Assembly (NCBI GenBank): GCA_911728455.2
Contig: OU452222.1
Coordinates: 24,356,923-24,420,922, forward strand
DNA length: 64,000 bases
From: Marthasterias glacialis
Taxonomy: Eukaryota; Echinodermata; Asteroidea; Forcipulatida; Asteriidae
Direction of reading: 5' to 3'
Shown: positions 24,306 to 30,300 of the stretch, in pieces
Layout of the letters: the number at the start of each line of letters is the position of its first letter
Position numbering within the stretch: the first letter of the stretch is position 1
Notes under the pieces: generated by a model
Seen by the model: only the letters and a program-made list of their open reading frames with translations
What the model was told of the DNA's origin: nothing
Databases searched by the model: none
Made by a program: the position numbers and the translations under genes

Positions 24306-27300
24306 ATGTGTCGTGGCCGAGCGGATAAGAACACTGGACTCAAGCTCTGGTGTTTCTGATCAGCAGAGTGTGGGTTCGAGTCCCGGTCGTGACACTTGTG
24401 TCCTTAAGCAAGACACTTAACCATTATTGCTTCGTCCTTCAGATGGGACGTAAAGCCGTTGGTCCCGTGTGTTGTGTAATGCACGTAAAAGAACCCAGTG
24501 CACTTATCGCAAAGAGAAGGGGTTTGCCCCGGTGTTCCTGGTTTGATCGGCTGCAGATTGCGCCACAGCACCTTGTAAACCATTACATGGTGCTATGTAA
24601 AGGAACAGGTCTCATACTTCGGAATGTAACTCCGCATACCTTGCACGAAAAAATACTGAGTACTTTGAGACGCCCATCGGGTGTGATAAAGCGCTATATA
24701 AGAACTGCGTAATATTATTACATTATCATTACTATCGATCAGTCAAAATTTAAAAAGCACCTAAATCAAAGGTTTGCTCCAAGGCGCTGAGGAAGAGAAG
24801 TTATAAGTCATTGATGGTAGGCCTCCTGAAACAAATAGGCTTTCAGAAGTGTCTTAAATGTGTTGGGAGATGTTGTGTCCGGGATGTAGTTTTATTCCAG
24901 AGTTTGGGACCATAGACTGAGAAGGCTCTATCGGCAAAAGTGACGTGACTCGTTCTTGGTTCGATACCTTCTGCACCCAATTAACGTCTAAGCAAATAGT
25001 GCACACACACTGTTCACTCACTCAGCATTCACAAAATGCGCCGAACAAAGATTGGTGCCGGTCCAAGTCAACCTCTGAAGAAGGTTGGTGCCAGGCCAAG
25101 TCGACCATTGAAATCATTTGGTGCTTGATATGCGGCAGGGTGTACCCCCCCTCCTATTGTGTCTTCATTGTGTTCTGGAAATCTCAGGAATTCTTTTGAG
25201 GATTTTAGGGGTTGCTCCTGCACAAGAGGAGAAGAGTGTGTTAGAGAATTGGAACGTTTTTTTTTGGGGGGGGGGCCTCCCTCTGCCACATATCAGGCAT
25301 GGTATAATTGAAATAGGTCTGGACGAATACAGATACAATCCTACATGTAAGTTCATACGGTCTCACATACTAGGATTTGGACAATGAAAAGCAAAAACAG
25401 CTAACCTATCAATGTAACTTTTTTTTTGTGTGGATTCCGGAAACCTTTGGTACCGGTGTCATAGGGTATTCTGTCCTAGGGTAATGTGTCCACCATACGG
25501 TAAATTAACGTGGGCTGGAGGAGTTTATTCAAAAGAGGGCGCTATCAGAAGGAGTTAGTACACAATTCGCCGTATGCCGGGACAGAATCTCCTTCCCCAT
25601 GGGTAACACTCCTAAAACAACCAACTAAAACAAAAACATTTTTTTGTAAATTCTTAAAAACATTCTTAATCCATCTACCTATTTATTTCTCTACAGGACA
25701 CAGTGATTGGTCTACAAGCTCTATCCACCTACGCCTCCGCCCTTAACTCCGCCCCTAGAAATATTGCCATTGACATCACTGCCTCTGCTTCTCCTGACTA
25801 CACAGAAAGTGTTTCCATTGACAGTGACAACTCAATTGTATTCCAGAAGGTCGAGGTGAGTCTTTCACAGTCTGGTGCATTTGCCAAATTTGTCCACTAA
25901 AGATGCTAGGTCCGATTTATGGCCGATTTGACCCCCAAATTTAGTTTTCAGTTTTAATTAGCAATTTTTTATGGTTTCAGGAAAGTTACAAGCTTTCATT
26001 TAAGGTACTGCAGATAAAAAATCCACCAATGATAAGTGGTAGTTAACTGAAAAGTAAAAATGAATTATTGTCAGGATTTCGACATCAAATCACATCCATT
26101 AAGCCCGGTTCATACTTCACGCGAAAGCGAAGGCGAAGCGAAATTTGGTGACGCAACAATTCAGTACGCACTGTTTTTCAATTGTGACGCAAGAAAATTC
26201 GCTTTGCTTTCGCCATTCGCGTGAAGTTCGAACCGGGCTTTATCCATGTACAAACCATTATGCATGTTACACAGACGATGCGCATTGTCCATGGCATATG
26301 CCAAAGTTTTGGTATGATTTTCGCTTTTAAAACAACAACATCTGTGAAAATTCGTTCAGAGAGAAAAATTCTAAATAAGAATTTCTTTCAACGAAAATCG
26401 GGCCATGTAATTTTAACAAATATAACATCATTTGAAAGATAGGTACAACATTGAACCTTAGGAAGAGTTCGTTCATTACAATCGTGGAGACGAGGGTATT
26501 CAGTTACCCAGTACATAAAAACTTTGTACAATTGTTTGCAGTTTGTTTATGACCCTATATTGAAAAACAAACAAAACGAAAACAAAGTTAAAAACAGAAA
26601 AAATAAATCTTGGTAATATCTGAAAGGTGTAGCTCTGTTGTACAATTACTTTTATCATTTATAGTTGTTCAAAACGCTTAAATAGCATATAGACATAACT
26701 TGAAACATTGTGAACATTTTTCGGGTCCATAAAATAGACAGCATTTTGCACACGTGATAGAATCAAATCTTTTTTGACTTTTGTACTTTTACTGAAATCC
26801 TAAAATGAAACTGATTTTTTAATTTTTTTAAATTTTGTTTTAACTCCCCACCCCCCCCCCCCCCCATAATTTTGAAAAAAATTTGAAATTGTTTAATGTT
26901 GACTATTCTGAATGGTCCCTTTAGGCTTTATTATCCATCTGTTTGAAGCCCCTCACCGAAAACGAACGTTTTCAAAATAACTGACAGAGCCAAGCCAGAG
27001 CCCAAGCCGTGATTTCGAAAAAAGGCCATAGATTTAAACTTTTTTTCTTCATTCCACAGTTACCGGTGACGACGGGTACCGTCACGGCATCAGTGTCAGG
27101 TACTGGGTCGTGCATTCTTCAGTTCTCAGTCTTCTACAATCTGATGAAGGTTTCAGTTCGTCCTTCGTTCGAGCTGACCGTGGAAATGATTGACAGGGAT
27201 AAAGATACCGTCACGATAACGGCCTGCGGAAAGTATGTCATAATTAAAGGCATCACCTTAAAAATCTGCACCAAATTCATTTCTTGTTAAAATCTGCTAA

Positions 27301-30300
27301 CTGATTCTTGAGAAATTAAGTTGAAATCGTTGTGGTACCCGCTGCTAAAGTGGTAAGACATCTGCTATAGAATCATATGGCAAAGGTTGTGGGTTCGAAT
27401 CCCACCCAAGTAATATACCTGGATTTGTTGTTCACAGGACTCATGAAGTACTGAGTATAAATTGCTTAACACACATGGGTGTATGGGTAAAAACACAAAT
27501 AATGTTCTTTATCCCCGAATGCAAATTTAACGTCTATTGAAATCCACATTTTTTTTAAACTATGAAACCAAACTACTCTTTGACAGATATGTAGGTGGTG
27601 ATGCCTCAACTGGGATGTCTATGCTAGAGGTAGGCTTACCGTCTGGTTTCTATGCCGATGAAGACTCCTTGAAGACCTCGGTCAAAGAAGACGATCATCT
27701 TGAGAAATACGAGATTGGACAGCGAACCGTCTTCCTCTATTTGAATGCGGTAAGGAGGAATTTGACATTACACGACTATCATAACTTTCTTTCTTCAGGG
27801 TACTTTATTCAACAATCGTCAATCCTCTTCATTGTCTGCCTTTAAATCCTCTGTGAAAACCCACATGTTTACCTCTCGTTTTTGTGTTTAATTAGATATG
27901 TTATTCTTTACTTAATCTCTGTTTTTGCTGTATTGTGTGCCATTAGCGTCAGGCATGGCGGATACTGGCGCCTTATAAATGTTCATTATTATTATTATAA
28001 CAAAACAGCTGGTTTCATATTTTAATTCTCTAGAAATAAATCAGAGATATGTTCTAGTGACAATAGATAGTTCCTGATAGATACCCTCTTGTCGGGAAAC
28101 TTGGGTTTTTGGCTTTGGGCTGCGTCAAGAATTAAAACTTTGAGCAAGTTCCATCAGAGACTAGTGGTTAACTAGTGGTTGGTTTGTGTTGTACGTTGTG
28201 CGTGCGCTCTGAAGTGCAATCGACTTTAGTCATGTCACGTCCATGCGACCATGAGAAAACGGCAAAATCACTATTGATCATTTTCTGATAACTGGTCCCC
28301 GCTGCACTGTACTTATGAAATGGCTATTGGTAACCAGTTGGGAATAGTCGACTAGATTAGTCCAACCATCATTGACTAGGGAGAGTTCGATCGGAGTTAG
28401 TGGAACAATGGTTAACTATGGTCCTTGATCCAACTTGCTCTTTTATACGGACCCAAGTGGTCCATCAACCAATTATGCAAGAAATTTCATAAAAGTCTTA
28501 TGTGTCGCACATGGTATTCAGGTCCAGGCGTCACCCACAGTTGTCCGTTCAAAATATGCTTGATTTGCCCGTGAGAAAGGCCGATTTTACGCTGTGTGAC
28601 AACAAGTGGGAACTATCTGTAGTGCAAAAACAGTTTGTGTTTTGTGAAGGTTTTATGTGCACAATCGTATCGGGGGCTTATTTCACATTTGCTGCCATCA
28701 AAACAAGAAACAGTGATTTGCTCGACTGTTACAGTATTCCAGACGGAAATTATTTCTCTGGAGGATTTGGTGCTGTGTATTCGGCGAGCTTTCAGATTGA
28801 AACTGATCGTTGTTTTCCTTGATGTTAACTAGACCTGTACATTGTTTCTAAACCTAATCACATAATGATCGGAACCATCTAATTCGATGAATGTGTGTAC
28901 TTTTCTTTTGTAGTTGAGGAAGGGTACTGTGTATTGCTTCACAGTCTTGGCTAGACGAGATAAGATTGTGACTAACCTGAAGCCTAGCAACGCTGTCATC
29001 TATGACTACTATAAACCAGGTAAGAACATGGAAAACACTTGTCGTTTATTCGTGTCCAAAATCTTCTCGAGTTCAAAGTGGGACCCAATATCCCATAGAT
29101 ACAAGCACCATCTGAAATATATACTGCAATGCATCTTGGGAAACTGAGTACAGCTGGAAAAGAAATCAAGTTGCCTAATTGCAAGATGGGCGCCGTGCTG
29201 TAGTTTACATGTTACTGTGCCAGGTTTTACGTGTTGTGTACCAACACATCGCTTCAAAATCAGCGCGCCGTGATGGTTGCCGTCAATCATTTCCGGTCAT
29301 GCACACTGGGACATGCACATGTGATATTTAATGAAAGTGTTTAGCATAAAATGTTAATAAACCTAGAAAAAAATGTAATAGGCCTAGATGTTAATTTTTG
29401 CATTGGGGATAAAGAATATTAGTTGTGTTTTTCCCATACACCGATGTGTGTTAAGCACTGTATACTCAGTACTTTCCCCGAGTCCTTTGAAAAATATTCA
29501 CGAAGCATTTTCCTTGGTTAAGATTTGAACCCACAACCCCCCCTCCCTATTCTAGATGGTGTCACACCCCTGAGTCCCCCGCACGCTCACGCGCCATGCG
29601 TCCTCGCTTTGTCTCTCAACAAACACCCCACAAAATGAACCTATGACCAATGTTTTGTAGTCAAGAACAATAAACTTAAATTTATTTACACTATGTACAT
29701 CAAACTAAAGAAAGAGTATGAATCACACTTGGGATTTGTAAATTGATTGTGTCGTCCCTACTTCAAGCCAAAATTACTAACTACCATAATCGATACTAGT
29801 CTATAATAATCAGTTAATTATAATAATCAAGTACTTATAAGATTTCCCACCACCACTAATTTTACGGGTCGTCTATGGGCGGTACACTACCGGCTTGGTC
29901 GGGCGCACCTCGTCACAAGGGCTGACGTCACCCGGTGTCATGGTTAGGAGGGTGTCTCATTCACGGTGTCCCCAACGGCTATAGCTTTCGGTCTACGGCC
30001 GGTTGCCTCACTGTTGGCCACTGGGACTATTCAAGTCCATAAAAGAAGCCCTGAAATATCACATTAAAACAACCATAACTAAATTGGCAACAATTATATT
30101 TGGGTCACCCTACTTCCAGCTTAATTTTCCACGATTTACACGATATAGTTTCAACTGAACATTCAAATGACAGCTTCTAAATACTCAAATAAATCGTCAG
30201 CAGTTAGCGTCATTTCTGATGCATCATAAAATAATTGTCGACTATTTTGTCAACCTCACAATTGTGGATAAAGGCAGAATTCTCTCCCAGCCTCGAAATA

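Noticed and set aside
24306..24394. Possible functional tRNA-Leu gene
   Set aside because: A-box, B-box and anticodon-like loop are present, but the acceptor stem does not pair well and a SINE body follows; many copies occur in the window.
28502..28822. 106-codon frame as a separate gene or exon
   Set aside because: No family similarity that I recognise and no acceptor/donor pair fitting the CD109-like frame; the CD109 join is complete without it.
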